Positions 11,479-19,946 of a stretch of DNA of 64,000 bases are shown in pieces. The notes under the pieces were generated by a model. That model was not told the DNA's origin. It saw nothing but the letters and a program-made list of their open reading frames with translations, and did no database searches. Location of the stretch: positions 62,001 through 126,000 of the forward strand of contig NZ_JBGCCH010000015.1 in the NCBI RefSeq assembly GCF_041261205.1, in the 5' to 3' direction. The translations under genes were made by a program, and so were the position numbers. This DNA is from Catenulispora sp. MAP5-51 (GTDB lineage: Bacteria > Actinomycetota > Actinomycetes > Streptomycetales > Catenulisporaceae). Within the stretch, counting starts at the first letter, position 1. Each line of letters opens with the position of its first letter.

Positions 11479-12076
11479 GGTGTCCTCCTGGTGGGTCCAG
11501 ATCGAAGCGGGTGATGAAGAACTGCGCGAGCGGGCCGATGGCGGCGGCGAACAGCACGGTCCCGACGCCGACGGTCCCGCCGAGCAGCCAGCCCGCGGCC
11601 AGGACGGCGATCTCGATGCCGGTCCGGGTGCCGCGCAGCGAGCGGCCGGTGCGCGCGGCCAATCCGGTCATGAGGCCGTCGCGGGGGCCGGGGCCGAGAC
11701 CGGCGCCGACGTAGAGGCCGGTGGCGACGCCGTTCAGCACGATGCCGCCGAGCAGGAGCGCCGCGCGCGGGACGAGGGCGTGGACCGGCGGCAGCAGGCC
11801 GAGGACGGCGTCCGCGGCCAGGCCGACCACCACGACGTTGCCCGCCGTGCCGAACCCGGGCCGCTGCCGCAGCGGGATCCAGGCCAGCAGCACCAGCGCG
11901 CCGACGACGATCACGACCTGCCCCAGCGGCAGGCCGGTGTGCCGGGCCAGGCCCTGATGCAGTACGTCCCAGGAGGCCAGACCCAGGTCCGAGACCGCCA
12001 TCAGGGCCGTGCTGGCGCCGAACAGCACGAGCCCGGCGAACAGCTGGACCAGGCGGCGCGCAATGTTCGGTGACAT
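11309..12076 (-). CDS. YczE-type membrane protein with aberrant C-terminus
   Basis: Residues 1 to about 200 form five hydrophobic helices with GLASWDVLHQGLARHTGLPLG and GLGPGPRDGLMTGLA, typical of the YczE/YitT-like family of integral membrane proteins, whose function is not established. The family normally ends near PLAQFFITRF. Here the frame continues for about 55 more residues of His/Arg/Pro/Gly-rich sequence that is simply the shifted reading of the flavin reductase gene. A lost stop codon, a small indel or an assembly error are all possible. ATG 12076 lies inside a TGACATGTCA palindrome, and a -10-like CAGACT lies just upstream, suggesting a leaderless, MarR-controlled transcript. Confidence 0.8.
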   Translation of the reverse strand: MSPNIARRLVQLFAGLVLFGASTALMAVSDLGLASWDVLHQGLARHTGLPLGQVVIVVGALVLLAWIPLRQRPGFGTAGNVVVVGLAADAVLGLLPPVHALVPRAALLLGGIVLNGVATGLYVGAGLGPGPRDGLMTGLAARTGRSLRGTRTGIEIAVLAAGWLLGGTVGVGTVLFAAAIGPLAQFFITRFDLDPPGGHHAPPARHHQHDPSGKGRDRRRRLGAHPGPRARRLRGRARRSGGDRPAVPGRTGAPL

Positions 12077-12112
12077 GTCAACAAGTCTGCGCCGAGGTTA
12101 GGTGACATGTCA
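12071..12112. promoter_or_regulatory. Two identical palindromic operators, probable MarR binding sites
   Basis: The perfect palindrome TGACATGTCA occurs at 12071-12080 and 12103-12112, 32 bp apart, that is about three helical turns. Both copies extend to GGTGACATGTCAACA. The first covers the start codon of the YczE-type gene and the second overlaps the -35 zones of both divergent promoters. Identity, spacing and position next to a MarR gene argue for autoregulation and repression of the reductase operon. Confidence 0.75.
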
Positions 12113-12128
12113 ACAACAGCGCTAGACT
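12084..12128. promoter_or_regulatory. Divergent promoters, both probably leaderless
   Basis: Minus strand: TTGACA (12113-12108), 18-base spacer, CAGACT (12089-12084), then 7 bases to ATG 12076. Plus strand: TAGACT (12123-12128) lies 6 bases before GTG 12135, with GTGACA upstream at a short 15-base spacing. Neither gene has a Shine-Dalgarno sequence. Confidence 0.55.
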
Positions 12129-12134
12129 GGGCCC

Positions 12135-12611
12135 GTGACCGCGACCGAGCCCCGCTGGCTGGACGACGCCGAGCTGCGCGCCTGGCTGGCCTACCGCCGC
12201 ATGCACCTGCTGCTCAACGCCGAGATCAGCCGCGACCTGGCGAAGGAGGCGGGCTTGTCGGAGGCCGACTACGACGTCCTGTCGAACCTGACCGCCTCCG
12301 ACGACCGGCGGCGGCTGAGCGAGCTCGCCACCCGCATGCGGTGGTCGAAGAGCCGGCTCTCGCACCACATCACGCGCATGGAACAGCGCGGCCTGGTGCG
12401 CCGCGAGGAGGTGGACGGCGACGCCCGCGGCTCGCTGGTGGTGCTCACCGCGCAGGGCCGCCGCACCATCGAGCAGGCCGCGCCCGGCCACGTGGCCTCG
12501 GTGCGCCGGCACCTGATCGGCCGGCTGAGCCCCGAGCAGATCAGGGTGCTGGGAGACATCGGCGAGGCGGTGCTGGGCCCGCTGGAGGCGGGCGGCGTCG
12601 GGGACGAGTGA
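12135..12611 (+). CDS. MarR-family transcriptional regulator
   Basis: The 158-residue protein has the winged-helix layout of MarR: a helical dimerisation start, LSEADYDVLSNLTASDDRRRLSELATRMRWSKSRLSHHITRMEQRGLV (recognition helix within the middle of this stretch) and the wing RREEVDGDARGSLVVLTAQGR. It is divergent from the YczE-type/FMN reductase pair, and two TGACATGTCA operators fill the 58-base gap, so it probably represses that pair and itself in response to a phenolic or oxidant ligand. GTG 12135 has no ribosome-binding site and follows TAGACT by 6 bases. Confidence 0.93.
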   Translation: MTATEPRWLDDAELRAWLAYRRMHLLLNAEISRDLAKEAGLSEADYDVLSNLTASDDRRRLSELATRMRWSKSRLSHHITRMEQRGLVRREEVDGDARGSLVVLTAQGRRTIEQAAPGHVASVRRHLIGRLSPEQIRVLGDIGEAVLGPLEAGGVGDE

Positions 12612-12639
12612 TGCCCCGGGCCGAAGCGGCCCGGGGCAT
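12611..12639. terminator. Bidirectional terminator between MarR and PBP genes
   Basis: ATGCCCCGGGCC (12611-12622) and its exact complement (12628-12639) form a 12-bp stem with a 5-base loop. It begins at the MarR stop codon and lies 18 bases from the end of the convergent PBP gene, so it can end both transcripts. No U-tract is present, as is usual in this GC range. Confidence 0.8.
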
Positions 12640-12656
12640 CGGAAGGTAGCGCGTGC

Positions 12657-14375
12657 TCAGCTCAGGCCGGCGGCCTTCATCATCGCGGCGATGGCCGGGC
12701 CGGCCGCGCTGTTGCCGAACCCGCCGTTGAGGACCAGGGCGCTGACCGCGATGTCGTTCTTCGGGTCCATCGCGATCATCCAGGAGTCGGTCGGGTCGGT
12801 GGCGTTCGGCTCGGCCGAGCCGGTCTTGGCCCCGAGGGTCGGCGAGATGCCGGCCAGCGAGGTCGCGGTGCCGTTGGTGATGACGCCGCGCATCATCGTC
12901 TGCAGGTTCTGGTCCACCGACGCCGGCAGCGGCTGGGCCTTGGCCGGGGCCTGGAAGCCGGGGATCAGGACCGGCTGGTGGAACTGGCCGGTGGCCACCG
13001 TCGCGGCGATCGAGGCCATGGTCAGCGGGCACATCGTGATCATGCCCTGGCCGAAGGCCGAGGCGGCGAGCAGGCTGTGCGTGTCGGCCGGGGGCACCTG
13101 CAGGGCGCCGCCGGTGCAGTAGGTGGCCGAGCCGACGCCCATGTCCCAGGGCTGGTTCATGCCGTAGTAGTCGTGGACGGTCTTGGACAGGCTGTCCATC
13201 GGCAGGTTGTGCCCGATCGTGGCGTTCACGAACGAGGTGTTGCAGGACTGCTCATAAGCGGTCAGCAGGGTGGCGCCGGTGAAGCCGTTCTTCAGGCCCT
13301 CGTCGTTGTGGTAGGTCTCGGTGCCCACCTTGGCGGTCGGCGTGCAGTCCGCCGTGTCCGACAGCTGCATGCCGCCGAGCAACAGCGCGGTGGCGGTGAC
13401 CGTCTTGAACGTCGAGCCCGGCGCCCGGGTGGCCGTGTAGGCCATCTTGAGGTTGTTCTTGTTGTTCGTGGCGATGGCCAGGATCTCGCCGGTGGAGGGC
13501 TTGATCACCACCATGCCGGAGTTCGGGTACGCCTTGAGCGCGTTCTCCGCCGCGGTCTGGATCTTCGAGTCGATCGTCGAGGCCAGCTGCAGACCGCTGG
13601 TCGCGTTGGGCGCGCCGAGCTGGATCGTGTTCGATCCGGGGATCTGGTTGCCGGTGTTGTTGTCGACGAACTGGATCTGCAGCGAGGCCTGCGTCCCGTT
13701 CTGCGGCTTGGCGATCGCCAGCTTGGTGATGATGCTGGCGATGCTCGGGTGCTCGGTCCCGGACAGCGGCGCACCGCCGCGGTCGGCGACCGGCACCGAG
13801 GGCGGCACCGCCTTCAGGTTCGAGGCGGCGCTCAGCTGCGGGTTGATCATCGCCGAGGCGAAGTGCACCAGCGCCGGGCCGTTCCCGGTCGGCGGCAGCA
13901 CCGACATCGTGGAGTTGTAGGACCACGTCAGGCCGTCGTCGAAGGTGTCGGTGACGCTGAAGCCGTAGTGGACCGCGTTGGCCAGCGGGTCCGGGGTCGC
14001 CGGGCTGCTCGGGGCGCCCGGGGTCGAGGAGCCGGAGGCCGACGTGGAGCCGGCGCTGCTCGGCGCGTTCTGCTGCGAGCCCAGCTTGAGCGCGATCGTC
14101 TTGGGAGCCAGGGACTCCATCACCGACTTCAGCCGCGGCCCGGCCTTGTCGGGCAGGTCCGTCATGGACCCGGCCTTCGTGTAGTCGCCGGACTGCCACG
14201 CCGCCAGGAACGCCGCCGCGACCGTGTCGGTCGGGCTGGCCCCTTGAGAGGTGGCCGCCGAGGTACCGCCGTTCGCCGCCGGCTTGGCCTTGGAGCCGCC
14301 GGAGCACCCCGCGGTGACCACGGCGAGCGAGGTGGCAACTGCGGCTATCGCCAGGAGCGTGCGTCGTGAACCCAT
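12657..14375 (-). CDS. Lipoprotein penicillin-binding transpeptidase (class B-like)
   Basis: The 572-residue product crosslinks peptidoglycan outside the cell. It has a lipoprotein signal with lipobox VTAGC (Cys24), a low-complexity linker, an NTF2-like MecA_N-type domain at about 45-160, and a transpeptidase domain from about 260. All catalytic motifs are present: STFK (Ser321-Lys324), SCN (377-379) and KTG (517-519). There is no N-terminal transmembrane anchor, so lipid attachment replaces it. ATG 14375 is preceded by GGGGAGGGAC. It is flanked by a terminator on its 3' side and mnmA upstream. Confidence 0.93.
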   Translation of the reverse strand: MGSRRTLLAIAAVATSLAVVTAGCSGGSKAKPAANGGTSAATSQGASPTDTVAAAFLAAWQSGDYTKAGSMTDLPDKAGPRLKSVMESLAPKTIALKLGSQQNAPSSAGSTSASGSSTPGAPSSPATPDPLANAVHYGFSVTDTFDDGLTWSYNSTMSVLPPTGNGPALVHFASAMINPQLSAASNLKAVPPSVPVADRGGAPLSGTEHPSIASIITKLAIAKPQNGTQASLQIQFVDNNTGNQIPGSNTIQLGAPNATSGLQLASTIDSKIQTAAENALKAYPNSGMVVIKPSTGEILAIATNNKNNLKMAYTATRAPGSTFKTVTATALLLGGMQLSDTADCTPTAKVGTETYHNDEGLKNGFTGATLLTAYEQSCNTSFVNATIGHNLPMDSLSKTVHDYYGMNQPWDMGVGSATYCTGGALQVPPADTHSLLAASAFGQGMITMCPLTMASIAATVATGQFHQPVLIPGFQAPAKAQPLPASVDQNLQTMMRGVITNGTATSLAGISPTLGAKTGSAEPNATDPTDSWMIAMDPKNDIAVSALVLNGGFGNSAAGPAIAAMMKAAGLS

Positions 14376-14458
14376 CGGGGTCCCTCCCCTATACGTCGGA
14401 TCGGGTTTTCAACCTACGACCCTAACCGACGCATCAGAGGCCCAAATGGTTGGCACGC

Positions 14459-15535
14459 TTAACGTGAGGTCTGCGCCACTGTGGCGGATCCGATGACGCG
14501 GGTACCGTCGTAGAGGACTGCCGCTTGCCCCGGCGCGAGGCCTCTAACCGGTTCGTGGAGGACTACTTCGATCGCGTCCGGACCGGTGCGCTCAGCGGTG
14601 GCCGGCACCGCCTCGCCGTGCGCGCGCAGCTGCGCGCGGCACTCGATCCGGCCGGTGAACTCCGGACCGCACCAGCGAAGCTTGATCCCGGACAGCCCGG
14701 TGACGTCCAGTTCCTCGGCCGTACCGACGGTCACGGTGTTGTCGACCGGCGAGATGTCCAGGACATAGCGCGGCCGTCCGTCGCCGGCCGGATCGCCGAT
14801 GCGCAGACCCCGGCGCTGGCCGATGGTGAAGCCCCAGGCGCCGTCGTGCTCGCCGACCGTGCGCCCGGTGCTGTCGACGATCGGACCGGACGTGGTGCCC
14901 AGGGTCTTGGCGAGGTACGCCTTGGTGTCGCCGTCGGGGATGAAGCAGACGTCGTGGCTGTCGGGCTTCTTGGCCACGTACAGACCGCGCTCGGCCGCCT
15001 CGGCCCGGACCGCAGGCTTGGTGTCGTCGCCGAGCGGGAACAGGGAGTGCCCCAGCTGGTCGGCGTCCAGGACGCCCAGGACGTAGGACTGGTCCTTGGC
15101 CGGGTCCGCGGCGCGGTGCAGCTCCGGGCCGTGCGGACCGTCGAGCAGGCGCGCGTAGTGCCCGGTGGCGACCGCGTCGAAGCCCAGGGCCCGCGCCTTG
15201 TCCAGCACCGCGGCGAACTTGATCTTCTCGTTGCAGCGCAGGCACGGGTTCGGGGTGCGGCCGGCCCGGTACTCGGCGACGAAGTCGTCGATCACGTCCT
15301 CGTGGAAGCGGTCGGACATGTCCCAGATGTAGAAGGGGATGCCGAGCATGTCGGCGGCGCGCCGGGCGTCGTGCGAGTCCTCGATCGTGCAGCATCCGCG
15401 CGCGCCGTCGCGCAGGGCTTGGCGGTTGCGGGACAGCGCGAGATGGACGCCGGTCACCTCGTGACCCGCGTCCCGGACCCGGGCGGCGGCCACCGCCGAG
15501 TCGACACCACCGGACATCGCCGCCAAGACACGCAT
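14459..15535 (-). CDS. mnmA: tRNA-specific 2-thiouridylase MnmA
   Basis: MnmA activates U34 of tRNA-Lys/Glu/Gln with ATP and inserts sulfur at C2. The 358-residue protein starts [17 protein letters not shown], the PP-loop. The catalytic Cys101 is in LRCNEKIKF and the partner Cys197 in [18 protein letters not shown] and KDQSYVLG are further family signatures. A persulfide donor is encoded 2 kb away (cysteine desulfurase, 17569-18741), a pairing also seen in Streptomyces. A -10-like TACCCT lies 6 bases before ATG 15535, so initiation may be leaderless, although GAGG lies immediately before the ATG. Confidence 0.97.
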   Translation of the reverse strand: MRVLAAMSGGVDSAVAAARVRDAGHEVTGVHLALSRNRQALRDGARGCCTIEDSHDARRAADMLGIPFYIWDMSDRFHEDVIDDFVAEYRAGRTPNPCLRCNEKIKFAAVLDKARALGFDAVATGHYARLLDGPHGPELHRAADPAKDQSYVLGVLDADQLGHSLFPLGDDTKPAVRAEAAERGLYVAKKPDSHDVCFIPDGDTKAYLAKTLGTTSGPIVDSTGRTVGEHDGAWGFTIGQRRGLRIGDPAGDGRPRYVLDISPVDNTVTVGTAEELDVTGLSGIKLRWCGPEFTGRIECRAQLRAHGEAVPATAERTGPDAIEVVLHEPVRGLAPGQAAVLYDGTRVIGSATVAQTSR

Positions 15536-15613
15536 GCCTCAAGGGTACGTGCAATGGTTGACTGTGAGGCGGGTCATATCGGGCGGGACGGGCTACCACG
15601 AGCGGAGGACGCC

Positions 15614-16879
15614 ATGAGCGGCGCCGAGGGCACGGACAGCATGGTCATCGTCGGCGCGAGCCTGGCGGGTGCGAAAACCGCCCAGGCGCTGCGCGAGGAC
15701 GGCTGGGACGGGCCGATCGAGCTGGTCGGCGCCGAACACGACCTGCCCTACGAGCGCCCGCCCCTGTCGAAGGGCTACCTGCAGGGCAAGGAGGAGCGGG
15801 ACAAGGTCTTCGTCCACGAGTCCGGCGCCTGGTACGTGGAGAACCAGGTGGGCCTTCGCCTGGGCCGCACCGCCGTGGCGGTCGACCGCGAGCGGCACCT
15901 GGTACGCCTGGACGACGGCACCGAACTCCCCTACGGCAAGCTGCTGCTGGCCACCGGCTCCTCCCCGCGCCGGCTCGACATCCCCGGCGGCGACGCGAAG
16001 AACCTCTGCTACTTCCGCACGATCGAGGACAGCCAGCGCACCAGGGACCAGTTGATCCCCGGCTCGCGCCTGACGATCGTCGGCGCCGGCTGGATCGGCC
16101 TGGAGGTGGCCGCCGCGGCCCGCGAGAAGGACGTCGAGGTGACCGTGCTGGAGGCGGCCGAGCAGCCGCTGCTGCGGGCGCTCGGCCCCGAGGTCGGCGC
16201 GCGCTTCGCCGACCTGCACCGCGCGCACGACGTGGACCTGCGCCTGGCCGTCGGCGTGGACTCCTTCACGTTGCAGGACGTGGACGGCGTCGAGCAGGCG
16301 ACCCGCGTCCGGCTCGCCGACGGCACCGAGCTGGAGGCCGACCACATCCTGGTGGCGGTCGGCGCCGCGCCGAACTTCGGACTGGCCGAGGCGGCCGGGC
16401 TGGAGGTCTCGAACGGCATCGTGGTGGACGCCACCCTGCGCACCTCGGACCCGGACGTCTTCGCCGCCGGCGACGTGGCCAGCGCCTGGCATCCCTTCTA
16501 CGAGGAGGCGATCCGGGTCGAGCACTGGGCCAACGCGCTGAACCAGCCGAAGGTCGCCGCGGCCTCGATGATGGGCGTCACGGACCTGAAGTACGACCGG
16601 CTGCCGTACTTCTTCACCGACCAGTACGACCTCGGCATGGAGTACGTCGGCCACATCCCGTCCTCGGGCTACGACCAGGTGGCGTTCCGCGGCGACCCGG
16701 ATTCCGGGGCGTACATGGCGTTCTGGCTGGCCGGCGGGAAGGTGCTGGCCGGGATGAACGTGAACGTCTGGGACGTGGTCGACGAGGTGCGGAGCCTGAT
16801 CCTGGGCCGGGCCGCGGTGGACCTGGGCCGGCTGCAGAACGCGGCGGTGCCGCTGGCCGAGGTCGCGGCTGCGGCCTAA
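15614..16879 (+). CDS. FAD-dependent NAD(P)H:ferredoxin reductase (rhodocoxin/putidaredoxin reductase type)
   Basis: From ATG 15614, with GGAGGA just upstream, the product has 421 residues. It contains the FAD dinucleotide fold MVIVGASLAGAKTAQALR, the reductase signature YERPPLSKGYL, the NAD(P) fold LTIVGAGWIGLEVAAAAREK, and DPDVFAAGDVASAWHP binding the FAD ribityl chain, followed by a C-terminal domain. Such enzymes pass electrons to a [2Fe-2S] ferredoxin for P450s or dioxygenases. No ferredoxin or oxygenase gene lies beside it, so its partner is unknown. Confidence 0.93.
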   Translation: MSGAEGTDSMVIVGASLAGAKTAQALREDGWDGPIELVGAEHDLPYERPPLSKGYLQGKEERDKVFVHESGAWYVENQVGLRLGRTAVAVDRERHLVRLDDGTELPYGKLLLATGSSPRRLDIPGGDAKNLCYFRTIEDSQRTRDQLIPGSRLTIVGAGWIGLEVAAAAREKDVEVTVLEAAEQPLLRALGPEVGARFADLHRAHDVDLRLAVGVDSFTLQDVDGVEQATRVRLADGTELEADHILVAVGAAPNFGLAEAAGLEVSNGIVVDATLRTSDPDVFAAGDVASAWHPFYEEAIRVEHWANALNQPKVAAASMMGVTDLKYDRLPYFFTDQYDLGMEYVGHIPSSGYDQVAFRGDPDSGAYMAFWLAGGKVLAGMNVNVWDVVDEVRSLILGRAAVDLGRLQNAAVPLAEVAAAA

Positions 16880-16894
16880 CCGGCTTTCGAGGCG

Positions 16895-17464
16895 TCAGTA
16901 CTCGAGGTCGCCCTCGTTGATGCAGACGTTCAGGTACGTGATGTTGGTGGTGCTGAGGTTGAAGAGGATCCCGTGCGGGTTCATCTTCCACTGCTCCCCG
17001 CGCACCCCGAGCTTGGACCAGATCCCCTCGGCCCACCAACCGTTCTCGCTGTCGGCGGCGCGCACCTGGTCGGCGATGCCGTAGTTCCGCAGGTCCAGCA
17101 GATTGTTCGTGTTCTCCCACGGGCACCACAGCGAACCGGTGCTCAGCCGCACCCCGGACGCGACCACGTCGGACGTGGTGTACAGGCAGACCTCGTTGGT
17201 GCTGCACCCGGCGTAGTCCTGGGCCACGGCGGTGCCCGGCGTGGTCGGCGGCTTGTAGGTGAGCGTGACGCTGTCCTTGGCGTAGCGGATCGAGTCCCCG
17301 TCCACCACGCCCCCGGGCTTGCGGGACAGCTGCGCCTTGATCGAGGACTGCACCCAGTTCTGCCCCGAATCGTCGACGGACGCCGAAGCCGGGCAGGCGG
17401 CCAGTGCGGTGGCGGACAGGAAAGCGCCCGCGATGAGCGCGAGTACAGGACGCGTGTGAAGCAT
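16895..17464 (-). CDS. Secreted protein, possible peptidase-inhibitor I36-like
   Basis: From ATG 17464 the protein has 189 residues and a clear signal peptide (MLHTRPVLALIAGAFLSATA, cleavage near ALAACPASA). The mature part has a central block with CLYTTSD, GSLWCPWENTNNLLDL and a C-terminal CINEGDLEY. The Cys-Leu-Tyr motif and Asn/Asp-rich loop resemble the beta-gamma-crystallin-like peptidase inhibitor family I36, but the match is by eye only. A further 23 upstream residues are open but would precede the signal peptide. It lies between convergent ferredoxin reductase and the upstream cysteine desulfurase. Confidence 0.75.
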   Translation of the reverse strand: MLHTRPVLALIAGAFLSATALAACPASASVDDSGQNWVQSSIKAQLSRKPGGVVDGDSIRYAKDSVTLTYKPPTTPGTAVAQDYAGCSTNEVCLYTTSDVVASGVRLSTGSLWCPWENTNNLLDLRNYGIADQVRAADSENGWWAEGIWSKLGVRGEQWKMNPHGILFNLSTTNITYLNVCINEGDLEY

Positions 17465-17568
17465 GATGCCCCATTCGTCGTCGACACGGCCGGATGGTGA
17501 ATCAGAGTCCTGTTTTAACCGGTCAGCTGTCAATGGACTGTCCTAAAACGGACATGGGGCTACAGCCC

Positions 17569-18741
17569 TTAACTCAGCCCCGCCGCCCGCGCCCGTCCCA
17601 CCACCGGACCGATGGCCTCGGCCAACGCGTCCACATCAGCCTTCGTCGACGTGTGCCCCAGCGAGAACCGCAGCGACCCGCGGGCCGGCTCCCCCTCGAC
17701 GCCCATCGCCAGCAGCACGTGGCTGGGCTGCGCGACGCCGGCCGAGCAGGCCGAGCCGGTCGAGCACTCGACGCCGCGGGCGTCCAGCAGCATCAGCAGC
17801 GAGTCGCCCTCGCAGCCGGGGAACGTCATGTTCGCGATGCCCGGCAGTCCGGTGCCCGGGCCGCGGTCGCCGTTCACGACGGCGTCGGGCACCTCGGCCT
17901 GGACCCGGGCGATCAGCTCGTCGCGCAGCGCGGTCAGCGTCTCGGCCTTGGCCTCGCGGTCCTTCACGGCCTCCACCACCGCGGCCGCGAAGCCGGCGAT
18001 GGCCGGGGTGTCCAGGGTGCCCGAGCGGACGTCGCGTTCCTGGCCGCCGCCGTGCAGCACCGGAACGGCCTGGGTCTTGCGGCCCAGCAGCAGCGCTCCG
18101 ACGCCGATCGGGCCGCCGATCTTGTGCGCGGTGAAGGTCATCGCCGACAGTCCGCTGGCGCTCCAGTCCACCTCCAGGGCGCCGACCGCCTGCACCGCGT
18201 CGGAGTGCATCGGGATCCCGAACTCGTGGGCGACGCCGGCCAGCTCGCGGATCGGCTGGACCGTGCCCACCTCGTTGTTCGCCCACATCACGGTGGCCAG
18301 CGCCACGGAGTCCGGGCCGCGTTCGATCGCGGCGCGCAGCGTCTCGGGGTGCACCCGGCCCAGGGAGTCGGCCGGCAGCCAGTCGATCTCGGCGCCCTCG
18401 TGCTCCTCGAGCCAGGTCAGCGGGTCCAGGACGGCGTGGTGCTCGATCTTCGCCGCCAGGATGCGCCGGCGGCGGGGGTCCGCGTCGCGCCGGGCCCAGT
18501 ACAGGCCCTTGACCGCCAGATTGTCGCTCTCGGTGCCGCCGGAGGTGAACACCACCTCGGAGGGCCGGGCACCGAGCGCCTCGGCGATCTGTTCGCGGGA
18601 CTCCTCGACCACCCGCCGGGCCGCGCGGCCGGCGGCGTGCAGGGAGTTGGCGTTCCCGGTGACGCCCAGCTGTGCCGTCATCGCGTCGACGGCGGCCGGG
18701 AGCATGGGGGTCGTCGCGGCGTGATCCAGATATACGGCCAT
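17569..18741 (-). CDS. Cysteine desulfurase (NifS/IscS-like)
   Basis: The 390-residue PLP enzyme removes sulfur from cysteine and holds it as a persulfide. [15 protein letters not shown] is the standard start; Lys207 in TFTAHKIGG is the PLP Schiff-base residue and Cys332 in STGSACSAG is the persulfide-forming cysteine. A likely acceptor is MnmA, encoded nearby. ATG 18741 is chosen over a much longer open frame because upstream codons do not match the family. A consensus-like TAGAAT (18758-18753) lies 11 bases upstream, so the leader would be only a few bases long. Confidence 0.96.
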   Translation of the reverse strand: MAVYLDHAATTPMLPAAVDAMTAQLGVTGNANSLHAAGRAARRVVEESREQIAEALGARPSEVVFTSGGTESDNLAVKGLYWARRDADPRRRRILAAKIEHHAVLDPLTWLEEHEGAEIDWLPADSLGRVHPETLRAAIERGPDSVALATVMWANNEVGTVQPIRELAGVAHEFGIPMHSDAVQAVGALEVDWSASGLSAMTFTAHKIGGPIGVGALLLGRKTQAVPVLHGGGQERDVRSGTLDTPAIAGFAAAVVEAVKDREAKAETLTALRDELIARVQAEVPDAVVNGDRGPGTGLPGIANMTFPGCEGDSLLMLLDARGVECSTGSACSAGVAQPSHVLLAMGVEGEPARGSLRFSLGHTSTKADVDALAEAIGPVVGRARAAGLS

Positions 18742-18881
18742 GATTAGCTGCGATTCTAAGGGCTGGCGGGACTGTGGCGGTGATCGGCCCGGCCCCGCCC
18801 GGCCGGAGGGGATCACCCGGAGGCCGAAGGGCGCACGGAATTCGGGGGGCCTGTTACCGCCGCCCGTATGCGGTAAGGCGG

Positions 18882-19925
18882 TCAGCCCAGCGAGTATTCC
18901 CCCTGGAGCGCGGTCAGGATGATCCGCGCCGGGAAGACCGAGCCGGCGAAGCTGAAGTGGATGCCGTCGTGCTGCCGCGCGAGGATCCGGTGACCGGCGG
19001 GGTCGGTGAGGTAGTCGGTGTAGCTGCCGTGGTCGGAGGTCGGTCCGGCGACGTCCACATAGCGGAGCCCGGGGACGTTCGGCACCGCCGCGCGGACCGC
19101 GTCGTTGATCCGCGCGAAGATGTGGATCCACGGCGCCGAGCGCGGCACCGGCGGGCCGGCCCAGTAGACCCGGCGCTGCGGGTCGCCGGCGATGAAGTCG
19201 CGGCTGACGGCCTCCACGCGGCGTGCGTACTCCTGGTTCCAGGCGTTCGACCCGACGTCGTGGCCCTCCAGCGGCCAGCCGTCGTTCGCCCCGAGCACCA
19301 TGATCACGACGTCCGGGTCGAAGTCCGCGGCGTCCTGCGCCGCCTCGTCCGACCAGTCGAAGACCGACGGCTGCGTCAGGCCGGTACCGTTGCGCGCCTG
19401 CACCCGCACCTTGGCCGGGAGGTGCTCGGCGGCCACCACGCGGGAGAGCTGCTGGCCGTCGAAGTCCGAGAGCGAGTCGCCGGTGACCAGGATGCGCAGC
19501 GGATCGGCGGCGGTGGCGTGGCGCACCTCGGCGCCGACCGGCGCCAGCCGGGGCTGGGGGTCGGCCGCGGCCGGGGAGCCCGGCGCGCCGTCCGGAGCCG
19601 GCGGCGGCGCCTGGGCCGGCGGCTGGAGCCGGTCCGCGTCCTGCTCCAGATGGGTCTGCCGGTCATCGCCCGTCGCGCTGTCGGGATGGCCGAGCATGGC
19701 GTCCAGCGAGCTGCGCGGGCGGTTCAGGTCCAGCAGGCCCGCGAAGCTGTCCAGCGGGCGCGCGAACCCCAGCAGCAGGTCGCGCGTCGGGCCGGACGGC
19801 ATGCCGAGCCCGGCCCGGACCACGCCGGCGGTGTTCAGCAGCAGGGCGGTGACCAGCGCGATCCGGATCACCCGGCCGGTCTGGCGCGCGGTGGTGACGG
19901 GTTCGGGGCCGTTCTCCTCGGACAC
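18882..19925 (-). CDS. Membrane-anchored SGNH hydrolase/acyltransferase (DUF459-like)
   Basis: The 347-residue protein has one N-terminal membrane helix (about residues 18-38), a Pro/Ala-rich linker, then an SGNH domain: block [11 protein letters not shown] with the nucleophilic Ser, block III GANDG, and block [10 protein letters not shown] with the catalytic Asp/His. It is encoded 21 bases downstream of an MBOAT acyltransferase gene, the usual arrangement in which the MBOAT protein moves an acyl group across the membrane and the SGNH partner transfers it to an extracytoplasmic glycan. The acceptor here is unknown. Confidence 0.88.
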   Translation of the reverse strand: MSEENGPEPVTTARQTGRVIRIALVTALLLNTAGVVRAGLGMPSGPTRDLLLGFARPLDSFAGLLDLNRPRSSLDAMLGHPDSATGDDRQTHLEQDADRLQPPAQAPPPAPDGAPGSPAAADPQPRLAPVGAEVRHATAADPLRILVTGDSLSDFDGQQLSRVVAAEHLPAKVRVQARNGTGLTQPSVFDWSDEAAQDAADFDPDVVIMVLGANDGWPLEGHDVGSNAWNQEYARRVEAVSRDFIAGDPQRRVYWAGPPVPRSAPWIHIFARINDAVRAAVPNVPGLRYVDVAGPTSDHGSYTDYLTDPAGHRILARQHDGIHFSFAGSVFPARIILTALQGEYSLG

Positions 19926-19946
19926 TGCTCTCCTTTCGCGCCTCGC

